From Lycocorax pyrrhopterus obiensis (lineage: Eukaryota > Chordata > Aves > Passeriformes > Paradisaeidae), in assembly GCA_014706295.1 (NCBI GenBank), contig JACSVZ010000016.1:10273168-10337167 (forward strand): 64,000 nt of DNA, given 5' to 3'. Numbering within the stretch: the stretch's first letter is position 1; each line of letters opens with the position of its first letter. The position numbers and the translations under genes were made by a program. Below, piece after piece: positions 1-13,700 of the stretch. Under the pieces are notes generated by a model. The model was not told the origin of the DNA and ran no database searches. It saw only the letters and a program-made list of their open reading frames with translations.

Positions 1-2783
1 AGGTCTATTCAGCCAAAACTAGTCATGTCCGGATGAGTACATCACTCCAGGCTGGACGGGCAGAGGATCTTTTTTAATAGGATGTGATATGTATAAGGCA
101 GTAGGCATTATGCACCTTCTTTTCTAACTTCAGGCTATGGTAGCACATTTTACTGACAGCCTGATGCACTAAGGAATGTGTGCAGATCAAAGGGAATTTG
201 AGTTACTTTCTTTGCTGCGTAACAGCCGAAAGCATGGACATTATAGGATTTCCAGCAGAAACGAACCCAGCTCTGTGTCAGCTCTGCAATGTGAACCACT
301 AGATGGCAAGGTGGCCCCAGCAAGGCAAAACGAGCTCGGCAGGACTGTGAGACACTGAGTGCTCCAGGAAGAAAGCATTGCTGCCCCTCCTTCCTCCCCG
401 GCTGTTGTAACATCAGTCTGCGGAAAACGTGGCTTTGGCAGGACCAGTCTGGGCCCTGCCCAGGATCGTGCTCACTTAGTCACCATAACACCCCCTGGCT
501 CTCCTCTCACGTGGTAACCATTAAAGCCAAACGGCACCCCAGTGCTGTAGGAATGCTTCGTGTGATTCTGAGAAAGGCATCGAGAAGACTGGGGTGGGGA
601 GCATCTCTAGCACTGTAATGAGAAACATTTGTACAAGTCAGCTTCGGGATGTAGCCAGGGCGTATTTTTCCCTTCCCAGCCTAGATTCCCTGCTCTGGTC
701 TCTTTCAGGTCTTGCCCTGTTTGTTCACCCCCCAGCAGGCTGTGTGACACAAGGGCAGCAAGTCTCATGTAGCCTGTCAAAATGTCCCACACCCTGGGAG
801 GTGAGTGGGGCAAGCTGCTGCCGCTGCAGGGCTCGCAGGGTGCTTGTGCTCCCCCTCAGACGCTGCCCATCAGTGGCAGGGCTTTGCCATCCCGTGCAAG
901 AATTCCCGGTTTCAGCTGTACACAGAACTTCAGGTGTGCCCCGGTCACTGCACTGTTTAGGGTTTTTGGCTAGACCTGTACCTCCCATCTGCAGTTTAGC
1001 TCTTTGAGGTGCCAGCGTGAGGCTGGTAGGTAAGTCAGGTGAGAAGTTTCCCACTTGATTTAAGCAGCTGTGCAGAAAGAAAACCTGTCACTGGTGCTGA
1101 GCCGGGAAGCGCAGTGGGCTGAGGTCTTTCAGGGGCAGCCCACTGCCCTTGGGGAGTGGGAGATGGTGTCACCCCACCTGCAGAGGGGCTTGTGTTCGCC
1201 TCACACCCCAGCCCTTGGCCGGCAGTAAGCCCCCCCCCAGCTCTACACCTGCTGTACAACCCCTCCTTTCTGCATTCATAACCACAAAGCTCTGACAACC
1301 AGAGCTCTGCCTTGGTGCTTGAGGGGGAAGAATCCAATTTGTTCCCGGTTCAGACATCCCATGTGGTCAATTAGTCTTTCATAAATCTAGGGGTTTGTTC
1401 ACTTTTGAAGGGATTTTAGGATGCCTTGGTGTTCTGCAACAGAAAAATCCTGTTTCTTTTTTCCTTCAGCAACTCTTGATGCCATAGCTGTCAGCTCTTC
1501 TACACACAGCCTAACACAGCCTCCCAGGTCCCCACCAGATTGCTCTCTTCTTTTCTCCCACTTTCCCTTGTCATTGCAGGATTTCTGATTTCTAAAGTTC
1601 ATATATAATCATACCTTCTGTGCTGGAGCTCTTCCTTTCTTACTTCCAAGGGAAAAGCCTCTTTTTAGTATTTCCAGTCTTACTTCTGGTTGTCCTGTGT
1701 GTATTGCAGCTACGGGACTCTGGGTTTTGTGCTTTTCCTGTTCTTCTGGTATTACAGCTTGCTCTGACACCTCCTTTGGAATGGCCTCCAGCTGGCTTTC
1801 TTTCAGCATCCACATTCAGCACCCTTAAAGGAACAGCCAGATAATCCTGGCCTGTTTTTGCCCCAAGGCAGCAGTAATGCAGCAGTAATTCAAGACCCAA
1901 ACTACAGTTTGGTGTCTGACTGGCACAAAATCAATAAAGGTGGTTCTGTTCCCAAAGAATTTTGGATCTATTTGACAGGATATGTGGCTTGGGAGCCATC
2001 TGTGCTTCAAACTGGCCTATATTAAAGAGGGAGCAGTAGCTGTGCGTGGGTAGTGACAGAGGTGAGGGCTAGCAAATACCACTGCTGTAAGATTGGAATG
2101 TATCCACACTGCTTACATGGGGTTTCAAACTATTCTGACAAATTTAAAAAGTAAAATGTAAAACATCCTGCTCTGCTTCCTCTTGACTTATTTGCCAGCA
2201 AATTTGTTAGTTCTTTTGCTTAGGCAGGTTCTCACATTGCTGCTGAAGAAGGGGATACTGCCCTATAGTCAGCTTCAGAAGATTCTGTGGGACTCATGAC
2301 AGCAGAGTACACTCTGTGAAATGTACAGATTTTCACAAAAAGTATGTACACAAATCTAGATCCACTCCCACCCTCATCCTACAACATGTAGGTCTGGAAT
2401 GAGGGATGTAATAATTATTTAGGAATATGAGCAATACAGTAGGAAAATTCGTAAATATTTGTAAATAACAGTGAATTATCCAATCAGAGGAAGGCGGCAC
2501 CTTGGTTCACACACAGTAAAATGGACCTTTATGGATATGTGCATGAAAATGAAAAATATATGACATTCTTTGCTGGGTCAGATGAGTGTCCCAGCTCAGT
2601 CAGTCCTTTGTCTTCACTCTTAAGACAGATTTTGCAGCCTTTTTGCCTTCTACCCCTCAGCAGTCAATATTACAAGATTAGTGATGTTAGAGGGGCCACC
2701 CCTGTCTCTTGCCTTTATAATTTGTTTGTTGGCCTTTGTCCATGAAACCATCTCCCCCTGCCTAGGACAGTGCTGTGTACTTA

Positions 2784-2908
2784 GAGAGTCATAGCTGGGA
2801 AGGAGCCACAATGACCACCGTGTCCTACTCCCTGCTCCTCCCAGGACTATCTCAAACTGAACCTCGTGACTCAGTGCGTCATCCAGACGCTCCATGAATG
2901 CTGGCAAC
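2784..2908 (-). mobile_element. CR1 LINE fragment (3' end region, degraded)
   Basis: Resembles the antisense 3' end of avian CR1: a CATAGCTGGGAAGG start, CCTCCCAGGACTATCTCAAA in the middle, and a CCATGAATGCTGGCAACTT end. About 125 bases, well diverged, so an old insertion. Confidence 0.65.
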
Positions 2909-5560
2909 TTCTGTAATGTGTGTGAAACCGATGCATGAATGGAATGTAATACCTCCTTTGGGCACTTTCCCAGCCATCAGCCTCTGTCTGACGCTGATCC
3001 CAGAGCTATCTTGGTTCTATTGACCCTGTAGCTATGGGAGGTGACAGCCCCTCTGAGAGAACACTGTGCATACCTGCATTTGGTCTTATTCTCACGAACT
3101 CTTGCTAAAATGCAGAGAACCCTTGAGGGAAACAGTGTTACTTGGGGTTTGCATTGACTTACTAAGAATCCAACTCAAATATCTTGACACTGAGAAAAAC
3201 TGCAAAATTCTGCTTTTCCTGTAACGCAATAATGAGGAAGAATGATTTAAGTAACTTCCAGGCATTGGTATTTGGTTTCTCTTCTTTCAGATCCTCTTTC
3301 ATCATTTATCATCTGTTCTTCCCATAGTCTTCAGTCCATCTTGTTTGTAATTAAAATTTCATGCTTTTTCACTGATTCACATCTGAATGCCAAATGGAAG
3401 ACTGCAAAACTGCAATGAGCTTATGCAAGTTTTTGGTCAACTTGAGCCCTCTGCCATAAGCTGCCTGCAGCAGAGCTTGGCTGCTGGGTTTGAAGAGGAC
3501 TATGCTCTTTTCACAAAGTGTAGTCAGAAGCAGAAGTGTTGTTCTGCTTAGTGGGTAGGCTGGGGGATCTGTTTCTAGCTGACATCCCAATTCTGTTCAG
3601 TTGGGAAAGGGAAGATTCTGTAAGAGTGGAGGAAAGGTGAGTTTTATGGTAGTAGTGTATCCTAAAGAGTTAATCTAAAATGTCTCTAATGAATCAGGAG
3701 ATAGGACAATTCTGAGAGGGGAAGGAAAGGCAGTGAAGGAACGAGACTGCAAACCTCTGTCATCCTGATACTTTCTCCTGCCTCTGCTGCCCCTTGGACT
3801 CAATCCTGATATTATTTCTGGTGCTTCACAGGATGGCAGCAAGGCTGAGAGGCTCATGTTGGCTGTATGAGGTGTCTCTCTATCTGTAAGTTTGGGCACT
3901 GGCTTTCAGCTCACAAATCACATCTGTTTCTTGACACCTGCCCAACTCAGACAAAGAGACTTCCTCTTCAAATCAAACTGAAGGCTTATTCTTTTTGAAG
4001 AATATGTACTAGGCTCTCTAAAGCAAGCAATAGCAAAGAAAATTTTCTGTGGCTAATACTGAAGATTTTTCTCCATTCGTGGCCACGCACAGCAGGGTTC
4101 CAATGGCAGTTATAAAGATTAAAGTGTATTTTTGTCAGATTTCTCAGACCCAGGAGTATTCACAAGACACATTAACTTTCTGACTTATGGATGAGCTGGT
4201 CTTTATCTTTTCTCATGTACTGCATGCTCACTTTGGGAATGAGCTGCTCTCTGCAGTCCGGCCCTGAATCCCACGGTGTGTGGGTGAGGGTTTCCATAAC
4301 TTGCTTCTCAGCTGAGTCTTGCCCCAGGTTCTTAGGGTGGAAGGACATTCATATGCTGGGCTCAGGGTGCTTTTCATCTGAGACACAAAAATGAATATGC
4401 AAATTTCAGTTTGGGATGCTTAGCTAGAAGGTACTAAGGGCATTACTCCAAGGGGTAGGTTAGAACATACATTCAAACAAACTAATGTTTCAGGTACTTG
4501 GTTTAAATGTAGCCTTACAGCTGCTTCCTTATTAAAAAGTAATGCTGTAAGGCTATTTTTCATTATGCTGTACCTTACCTAAGGATAATGTCCGCCCTTT
4601 TTATCCATTCACTCTTCTTACTCTTGTCACTGGAGTGCCCATTGCCACTTGCACCATGAAAGGCAGTGGCTGCTGGTAGCAGTGCAGGATCTGGAACAAA
4701 CAGCTGTGCCATTAATCATCACCCTGAGACATGTTGGGAGTGGAGGTTAATTCTTTTTTCTCACAGGCAGCATTTTTGTGGTGGCACATCTGGGCACAAA
4801 CAAGGCCTGGAGCTCTTGTTATAACGTGCTACCAACATGGTATGGAGCACATAGAAGTCCTGTGATGGGTTTATAAAGACTGGTTGAACCTACCTTGGCC
4901 TGCAGAGCTGTGCTTAATGCCCCTTTTGTACACAATGAAGTCTGGGCCAGTGTGTTGAAAGGAGTGATTTACCCTCTTAATCTCCTGTTATTGGCCAGGG
5001 AAAGTTAAGTTGCATTAGCTTTCTGCAATACGAGTCAGTGGCTGGTTTGTCTCTCCTTCTGGTTACAGTTTCATTGCTGAATTCACTGTAGGTGACAGGT
5101 CACTGATGTAGCTGTGAGAGGCTGGGCAAGGAGCATCCAGTTACTGTGGGTGTCCCCTTGGAAGCATTGCCAAGACTTTACAGGCATCCTTACTTGCATG
5201 TCAGTGACCTGCATTGCAGCTCTCTGATTTGCTCTGTGCAAAAATCTCTCAAGACCTTGGGAGGTTTCCAAATAAAGGTGTTTCCCATTGTCTGACAACT
5301 GGGTTTGCTGGTTGAGCAACCTTTTACTTTCTCACTCTTACTGGCACAAAGCACACTTGGCTCTCCCAACTGAGGGGTGCAAAGCAATGAGGTCCAGAGG
5401 AGCTGAGCCAAAAACCACTTCAGCATGTGGAAGTACCTATTGATCTGCTGCAAAATTCATTGTTCAAAATGAAGCTGTGAGCTTTGTGGTATCTTCCTCT
5501 TTTCTTCATAGGTCTGAGAATGCTGGACAATTCAATTTCATCTCTTTGTTTGGGTGGCGG

Positions 5561-5594
5561 TTTTTTGTTTGTTTCTTTTTTTGTTTGTTTTTTT
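5561..5594 (+). repeat. T/G-rich low-complexity tract
   Basis: TTTTTTGTTTGTTTC-type sequence, an irregular (GTTT)n tract ending in a T run. Confidence 0.8.
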
Positions 5595-6612
5595 AATGTT
5601 TCAAAACTACTGAACAGCAACAACAAAATCAAGCAAGTGAGTTGAATAGATGGTAAAATCTCCAAGATTGAGCAGACAGATGATATCTCATGTATGGTCT
5701 CCCTCTTGGCATCAGCGTGTATTTTGGCCCTAACTGCCAAAGTTATTTCTGTTGTAATTGTATCAATAGCAAATTACTGTCTTGAGACTTCTAAAATGGA
5801 AAACTGAAATTCCAAAAAGATCCGAAGTTTGCTGGAAGGTGGAGAAAATCCTTCTGTTGCATTCAATGAATGCTACAGCAGGACAGAAAGGCTTAGAGAA
5901 GAATAGGTTATACCTTAAGGAGGTCCTTTAGTTTTCCTTATATTTTTCTTCCAGATCATCAGTGGAGGACAGAAACTACTCCTTTGTCAGTGGAATTCTC
6001 TGAGGATTTTCCTTTCTAATAAAATGTTACAAGGTCACTGCTATAGGTTTGCAGCTGACTTTTGTGCAAGTGCTGACTGTAGCTGGGAGCACCGGGCTCT
6101 GGTGTCCCTCTGTCCCCTACACTGCCTGTCAGCTCTTCTAATGGCATAGAAGCCATCAGTGTTTAAAGGAAGAACAGCAGTTTTCTGTTTCTCAATGAAG
6201 TGGAGAAAGATGATTCTGGTGAGAAAAAAGTGGCTGAATTTTGCTATGGCTGCAAAGTAATCTTTCACCACCACTTTGATGTCAAGATTGTCTGTGTGCT
6301 TCACAAGCTGGTTTTGAGCTCTTCAATTCTGCAAACTGTGATTGAGGGAAACACATCTATTGACTGTAGCTAATAAGAATATTTTGCTTAATACTTTCTT
6401 TATATGACCTATGTGTTACATGGAAGAATGAGAAAATTGCTTTCATAAAATATCAAATGCTATAAAACTTAAGGCCCATTTTCTCATCAGTGCACCACAG
6501 ACCAACCCCTTGATGAGTTCCCTGTGACGAAGGAGCCACCCAAGGTCCATGAAACCACTCTTGCAATTTTTTTTTAAATTATGGGGGGGGTTTGCTTGTT
6601 GTTATTCTCGTT

Positions 6613-6630
6613 GTGTTTGTTTGTTTGTTC
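6613..6630 (+). repeat. Short (GTTT)n simple repeat
   Basis: Four tandem GTTT units in a T/G-rich stretch beginning near 6568, including a G8 run at about 6583. Confidence 0.75.
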
Positions 6631-9600
6631 TTTTCTGTGGTTCTTTTTAGAAATGAAAAAAAATATCTTTTTTACTCAGTGCAATCATTGTTACACATGG
6701 TAACAATGAGCAAAAAATGAGCAAAAAAGCATTGCTTTTAGGAGATGAGGAAGGATACAAAAGACTCGATTAAGCTTTACCTTTAGAATTTCTAACTACA
6801 GTTAGAAATAGATGTATGTAGGATGCTTATCCCAGCAACCAAAAAAACCTCCCCTATCTCCAAGTTTGATGATTGGGCCTGGTGACTTTAACATCTTATT
6901 CATAGTTTTTGTAACAATGCCATATGATCCAATTCAATGCACACTCTTTGCTTGTGCTTTAGTCCTCCTTGGATTGCAAAATTTTAAAATCTCCAGTTAA
7001 TTAACAAAAGGGAAGTGATATGTAGGTCAAAGAAATCTCATTTGAATAGGTTAATACTTGTAGTGACTAATGCTCACTTACTGTGGATTGCCAAAGAGAA
7101 ACGAGAGGAAAAACCTGAAGGGATTTCTAAGGAACTTTCCATGTTGAAAGATCACTTTCCAGGGCGTGTTCCCCTGTAGACTAATCCCACAAACCTCCCA
7201 CCAGTGGCAGTTATTGTCCTGTCGTCACAGACAGATGTATCATTTCAGAGATGCAAATTTACATTTGCACAATCTCTGTGTGTAGGAAGTTTCAGCCCAG
7301 CACCTCCTCTCTACCTTTTTTTTACCCCCAAGGTGCATCTCATTACAGACACCATGGGAGACTTTGAATCATTGCAACAGCCCAAGTAGTATAAAGTCCT
7401 GCTGGAAGAGCATTTGTCACATTTTGACAAGTGCTTATATCAAACAGGCTGCTTCATTTAATGCTAACCCCCTAATGACACCTGGAGCAGACTTAAAATA
7501 AGTCCATTATGCTGCTAGTGTTTGCTTAAAAGTAAGAATTCTTGTACTTAAAATGTCTGGAGTTCTTCTAATACCTTGATTTTTTGCCAGCGCAGAAGAC
7601 TTTTGATGATAGAGTCACCAAAGTCCTTAGGGGTTTTTTTTTCTTTGGTCAGTTGTTTTCTTTCATCAACAGTGTGTTAGGTTTTATCCATTTCGTGAAG
7701 AATAATTTTTTTTATATGGTCCAAGTTTTTCTCCATGTGCCTTTACCTTCCTGTGAGTCCTTTCAAAGGCAGAGCAGTTACAGTGTATGTGTTGTACCCT
7801 GGAGCTCTGGCCCAGGTTCCCATGTCCCTCGATGTCCTAGGTTAGGTACAAACACGCACAGAAAGAGGACCAGTCTTTGATCTGAGGAAGGCTGATCCTA
7901 CTTACTTGAGGAGATGTTCTTGTAAAACACAGGTCACTTTGGAATAGCAGATTTCTGTCAAGCCCGGATTGCTTGACTTAGAACATCTTTTCTGCGTTAA
8001 AACAGTTTTTCTGTCTCTGGTTCTTGCCTTGTTGTTTACAGGAGCACCTGATGGTTGTGAGCAGGCTTGAGTGGTTAGACACAGCACCCTTCTCAAAGCA
8101 CCAGCCAAGGGCCCAACCAACAGGGCACTTTTGGGGCTGGCCGGAGTTGTCTGGGCTAGCAATAAGTAAGAAAGACTTTGAAAATGGGGACAAGCAAGAG
8201 AATGCTTGAAGCAGCCAAGGGAACCCTGCAGAAAGAGAGGAAAAATTACCCTGGCAGATGTTTCCTTAACAGGAGCTAGGGCAAGGCTGCCCTTTTTAGG
8301 GCCTCCAAATGCCTCTGACAGAAATCAAGAGGTGAGGACCAAGGTCCAGAAAAGGGGTGTAGGAGAGTAAGAAAGTCAGTGATCTTGGTTGTGTTATGCA
8401 AAAGAACCTGTAAGAGTCAGGATGGAAGGGATGTGGTGGTGTGGTTTCCTTGGGAAAAGAGCAGGCCTCTTGGAAAGAGGGAAGTCCAAACTAGCTGGTT
8501 TGGGCAACCACGGTTTAAAGCTCCTCACAGGAAAGTCCCTATAATGTAACTGTGGAGTGCTGAAAAGCTGCAGTGATTGCAGCACTTGCCTTGAGAGGGC
8601 CTGTGTCCACAGCTGCTTTGCCAGGCTTCATGACAGCCACTCCACAGCGTTAACTAACAGCTACTTAAAATGATCTTGATTGGGTTTTGTTTGGCAATCC
8701 AAAATAAGCAGGAATTACCGGGTATGTTTTAAGCCGGTCTTCCAGTAACACATGACAAAATGCTGGCTGTGTTAATAATGTACTAAGTAGTCCAAGTAAT
8801 CACACGCTCTATATGTCAAGAATGACTTAGTAAAACCTTCATGAGTTCTCTCGGTCACCTTAAAAAGTTTACCACTTCATCTTATTTAGTTCTTCTTTTT
8901 TTCTCTTTTCTTTATAAGGTCTGTTTTATTTGTTTTAGGTCATCCTGAGGAAGCAAAGAGAACACAAGAGAAAAAGCAGCTTCACATTTTTGAAATGATT
9001 CTCTTCTAATTTGATAGAAAACCATGTTTCAATTGGATTAATGAATAGTTTCAGCCCACCTAAAACTGCATTTTAATGAAAATTTTAAGTAGCAGATTTT
9101 TTCCCCCTACCTCTGTTCTTGTCTATTGCTTTTCAAGATTCAGAAAATGTCATATATATCTCTTTCATAATTGCCAAGGCACAGTATCTTTGTCTTCTCT
9201 TTCTGAATGAAATATTTTTAAAGTGCAAGACCTCATTTTTTAGTATTGGAAGGCATTTTCATGTTCAGGCTGTGGATTTCGGTTCCAGCAATTTTCCTTT
9301 TCCAAATCTTCTTTGGGATCTATGCATCTTGGGGAAACTCAGCCAAACCAAAGCAGTGGAGAAGCACTGACTTGTGTAGAAGTGGTGAGGGTCAGGCTCA
9401 GTTTCAGTGTGGCTGCATGATCACTCTAGTGCCGAAAAGTTGCTGATAGCTTTTCTTGGTGAAGATTTTGGGATGTTAAACACATCTGTTTCTATCGTGT
9501 TTAACATCCTTGAATCGCATTCATTAATTACATTAATTACTTAATCACATTGCTACTTTTTGTAATCAGGTTTCTTTTTGTCTGCAAATGACGCTCGGTG

Positions 9601-9883
9601 GTCTCAGTCCCTTGCAGGAGATAGTGTATCCTCTCAAGTGATTCCTTCCTTTTTTCTCTTCCTCACCTTTGTAAGTTACTCAGAAAAAAATCTGCACTTC
9701 TGGACTACTTTAAGGATCAGAAACGTATTAGTCAAAATGTTTCTGCTGTTGTGTTTACTCTGCCTACAGGCAAATACAAATTTAAATTGGCAGAGAAATA
9801 GGGCTGTAACAAAGCAAATATAATGTAACTTAGAGCCCAGCTTGGCAGGCAGCTTTTAACTGTTTCCTCTTTTGACTTTCAGC

Positions 9884-10781
9884 TGGATGCCAGGTGCTCA
9901 CCCAAGCTGCTCTATCGCTCCACTCCTCAACTGGACAGAGGAGAGGTAAATAAGGAAAAGCTCTGAGATCAAAATAAGGGCATGGAGAGATTACTCACCA
10001 ATTGCCAACACAGGCAAAACAGAGTCAACTTGAGGAAATCAATTTATTAGCAATCAGATCAGGGTAGGACAATGACAGGTAAGATCAAACCTTAAAACAT
10101 CTTCCCCCCCCAACTCCCTTCTTCCTGGGCTTAACTGTATTCCCGATTTTCTCTACCTCCTTCCCCCAGCAGTTCAGGGGTATGAAAATGCGGGTTTTGG
10201 TCAGTTCATCACATGTTACCTCTGCTGCTCCTTCCTCCTCAGGGGGAGGAATCCTCACACTACCTCACTGCTCCAGCATGGGCTCCTCTCTCCATGGGGC
10301 CACAGGTCCTGCCAGGATCCTGCTGCAGTGTGGGCTTCCCAAGAGGTCACAGCCTCCCTTGGGCATCCACCTGCTCTGATGTGGGGTCCTCCAAGGACTG
10401 CAGGTGGATGTCTGCTCCCCCATGGGCTGCAGGGGCACAGCTGCCTCACCATGGGCTGCAGGGGAATCTCTGCTCTGGCACCTGGAGCAGCTCCTGTCCC
10501 TCCTCCTGCACTGGCCTTGGCATCTGCAGAGTGGTTTCATGTATCCACCCTCCATATATTCACTCTTCTCTCTGGCTGCAGTTGCACAGGGTTTTTTCCC
10601 CCCTTCATAAATACATTATCCCAGAGATGTTACCATTGTTGGTGACGGGCTCAGCCTTGTCCACAGAGTCCTTCCTTGGAGCCAGCTAGCATTGGCTCTG
10701 CCAGAGATGGGAGAAGATTCTAGCAGAGAATCCACCCCTGGTGCCTACCCACTACCAAAACCCTGCCACACAAATCCAACA
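9884..10781 (-). mobile_element. Solo LTR of an avian endogenous retrovirus
   Basis: About 0.9 kb that I recognise as an LTR type widespread in bird genomes (class not certain). Read on the minus strand it begins TGTTGGATTTGTGTGGCAGG and ends ...GGCATCCA, the expected TG...CA ends. Typical blocks include repeated GGGCTGCAGGGG(C/A) units around 10429-10466 and CTTCCTGGGCTTAAC. No gag/pol-like sequence flanks it, so it looks like a recombined solo LTR. A target-site duplication is not clear. Open frames within it are non-coding. Confidence 0.72.
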
Positions 10782-13700
10782 AAGACTATTTTTTCATCCT
10801 TCTTTCCAATTATAGGCCTTGCCATCACCTTTGAGAGGTCCAATTCTGTAAAAAGGTGGTTGGCTACCCCAAGGGACTGTAGACAGAGTAGAGTCTTTGC
10901 AGAGAGAAATCTGACCTCAGAACACTGGATATTTAGCTTCTATATGTAGGTAACAGCAAGCAATCAGCAGTGCCAGGATGGCTGCCAGGATGTTCATGGC
11001 AGGTGCACCAGGTCTCCTCATAACCTGCACTTTCGATAGATGGAAAGTTAATTTCTCCCAACAGGCACATGTCTTGTCCGTAATTACGTCAAAGCAGTGT
11101 CACTCAATGGTATTTCTAGATCTGTAACTTATGAAGTGCAACCTATAATTAGTGCAAATTGGCTTCTTCCTCAGATAACAATTTTTGTCAGTCATGCAAG
11201 CACTAAATTGCATGAAATCACTGGATTGCATCACAGCCTCTGAAGCTCCAAAGATATTGAGCAAGTTACCTCTGGAACTTTTGTGCTTGGGATTTATTAC
11301 GCATCTACTCATCAGAGATTATGAAACAATTAAATCCCCATAATTGGCCATGTTCCTTTCAGCTACTGCCTTCTCATGCCCTTTGCTTTGTCAAAGGAGT
11401 CCTAAACCATTGGAAATTACAGAAGGGAACTCCTCGTTTGGTTCTGTGTTTCCTGGTTGATCAGCTATACTGCTGTAAGGTTTTATTTTCATCATTTCAG
11501 GAAAGGTACTAATATGCAATAAAACAACATCTCTTTGAAAGGAGGAAAAACATCGAAACTATTGTTAACTGCCAGTTAATTAACAACTGTCATTACGTTT
11601 CTCATCTTACTGTAGGGAACAGGTAAAGATGTTGACAGTGTCTGACATTCAAGTTGATAAGAGATGATTTGGGCTTTTTTATTTTAATCTTTCACGTTTA
11701 ATATTAGACCTAAACCCATAAAGTGACAATAATAAAATGGTTAATGATTATAAAATTCCTCTCTTCAAAAGTCCATGAAGTGTTTTAACTCTTGTGTGGA
11801 AATCAGGTGGACTGCTCCTATGCTTCTCTGTGATGGGGGGAGTGATGTGGTAAGCTCATCCCCCCCAAAGAATGCCTTTCTTTTCCCCTGTACGGGGGCG
11901 TTTATCAAGGTTGAACTATTAAGTCCTCTTCAGCTCTTCAGACTTCCAGCAGGTATTTCTGTGAGTAAAAGTCCTTTGGGATGTAAGAGAGGAAGCACAT
12001 TATCAGGATGCAGCAGCTTGGTGACTAGGGAAAGTTGCCTCTGGCTGTAGCTTTGCAGATGGTGTCTCAGAGCAGTTTGACTCTGCAGCTCTCCTCTTTA
12101 ACATCCCCAAACTGCTCAGAACTGTCAGTTTCCCAGTATTACTTGGGAAAAGGCCCAGTTTTTCCTGATGCATTTCGTCTCCTTCCACAGGCCTGATTGG
12201 ATGGCTCTGCAGCACTGGCACCTAGGCTGTCTTTGCCTCATCTTTTGTTAAGCACACAGGAAGGGTTTGAGCCTGTTGTTCTCTGGAACAGTGGGAGAGG
12301 AAGCTTAGGAGAGCATGAACACTTCGTCAGTCTTTGTTTTGCTGCTCTGCCTTACTGTGAATGCAGTTGTTGTGAGGTGATCTGAGGAGAGACAACAGAA
12401 GGGAGGCAAACTGAGAGGCTGACAGCAAAGTCAAGTCAGGAAGACAAATAAGTTAGGAAACTAAAATAAGAAACGAACAGCTAAATGGGAAAAACTCAGA
12501 AAAAATAATGTGGGCTTGATTGTGGCTTGGGAAGGAACCCAAGTCTAAGATCACGCTCAGGGAAGGGCAATGTCCAGCTTGAGTATCTGCAAGGGTATTC
12601 AAACTAGGCTTTCACATCCTGTCCTGGGCAACCTGTCCCAGTGCCTCATCCCCTTGCTATGGAAAGGGGATTTCCCCATGTCTTATGGGAATTTTCCTTT
12701 TCGAAATTTGTGGCTGGTACCTCTCACGCTTTGGCTGTTCTTCTAAGGAGACTCTGGGCACACCCCCCCCACCATGCAGGCACCAGGGCAGGGAAATGAT
12801 GGCGTCCCTTAACCTGGCAGCCCCCTCCACATGCAGCCTTTGAACTGCAGCAGTGTTAAGACACTAAACACATTTATATGGCACCTGCAACTGACCCAGG
12901 AACAGGCTCAGAGGTGCCACTGGCCACCCTGGGGCCTGGCAGCCCCACCTCTTGCCTGTGTGGCAGTATCTGGCCAGCCCACACGGCCCCACTTGGTCAC
13001 ACAGGTGCCAAAGGAAACCAGGTTAAAAGTTTGATTGGGTCAGGGTGGACAACAGTCTCTGTCCCCTCATGCCCAGGGAATAATGAATAACACTTCCCTG
13101 GAACACATAAGCACCTCTTTGTTTTTATATATTTTTTGCTTTCTGTTTGCATTATGGATTTGTGAAGGTAAAGACTGATAAGATACAGTTATGTGTCATA
13201 TCAGAACCAGGAGAGCTTTCTTCAGCTGTTTGCATTAAACGTTTTTGGATTCTTTTAACTACTTTGTGCAAATAAACTGAAGGTACTTTGTACACACCAA
13301 GTACAAACAAAATGACAGCGTTCCTGAAGTTTGGGCCTTCCTTGTGTCTGTTGTTGTAAATCTAAATCTTAACCTAATTTCCTAAATCAAACAAAACATG
13401 AGATAAAAGGAGCACCATGAGCATGAGTCCAGCTGTGATGAGGCACATTGCCAGCCACGGTCAGCCGTGGGAACCACTGGTGTGATGAAAACTGCCTGAG
13501 GGCAGGAGTATGGGGTGAGAACTGCCTGAGTAGCATCATCAGTCTGGTATCCAGACTGCTGGTGTTTAGGTAGAAGTGTAAAAGCTCAGATGAGAAGATT
13601 CTGTCCAAGAAGCACTGAATGGAGAAGAAATAGATCTGTAGAGTCACAAGGAAGATTGAGGTGCAAGGCCACCTCCATCTGGATAACAGTATGGACTAGG

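Larger units (their letters stand above)
1..9883. other. Gene-free DNA upstream of CCL20 (left part)
   Basis: No conserved exon, RNA gene or CpG island recognised. The neighbouring gene expected from synteny, SLC19A3, was looked for and no exon resembling it was found, so it must lie to the left. Contents seen: one old CR1 piece, T/G tracts, and the inverted repeats near 6.7 kb and 9.48 kb. Confidence 0.6.

Noticed and set aside
10213..10689. 158-residue open frame and overlapping frames
   Set aside because: Lies entirely within the LTR sequence. LTRs do not encode proteins, and the frame matches nothing recognisable.
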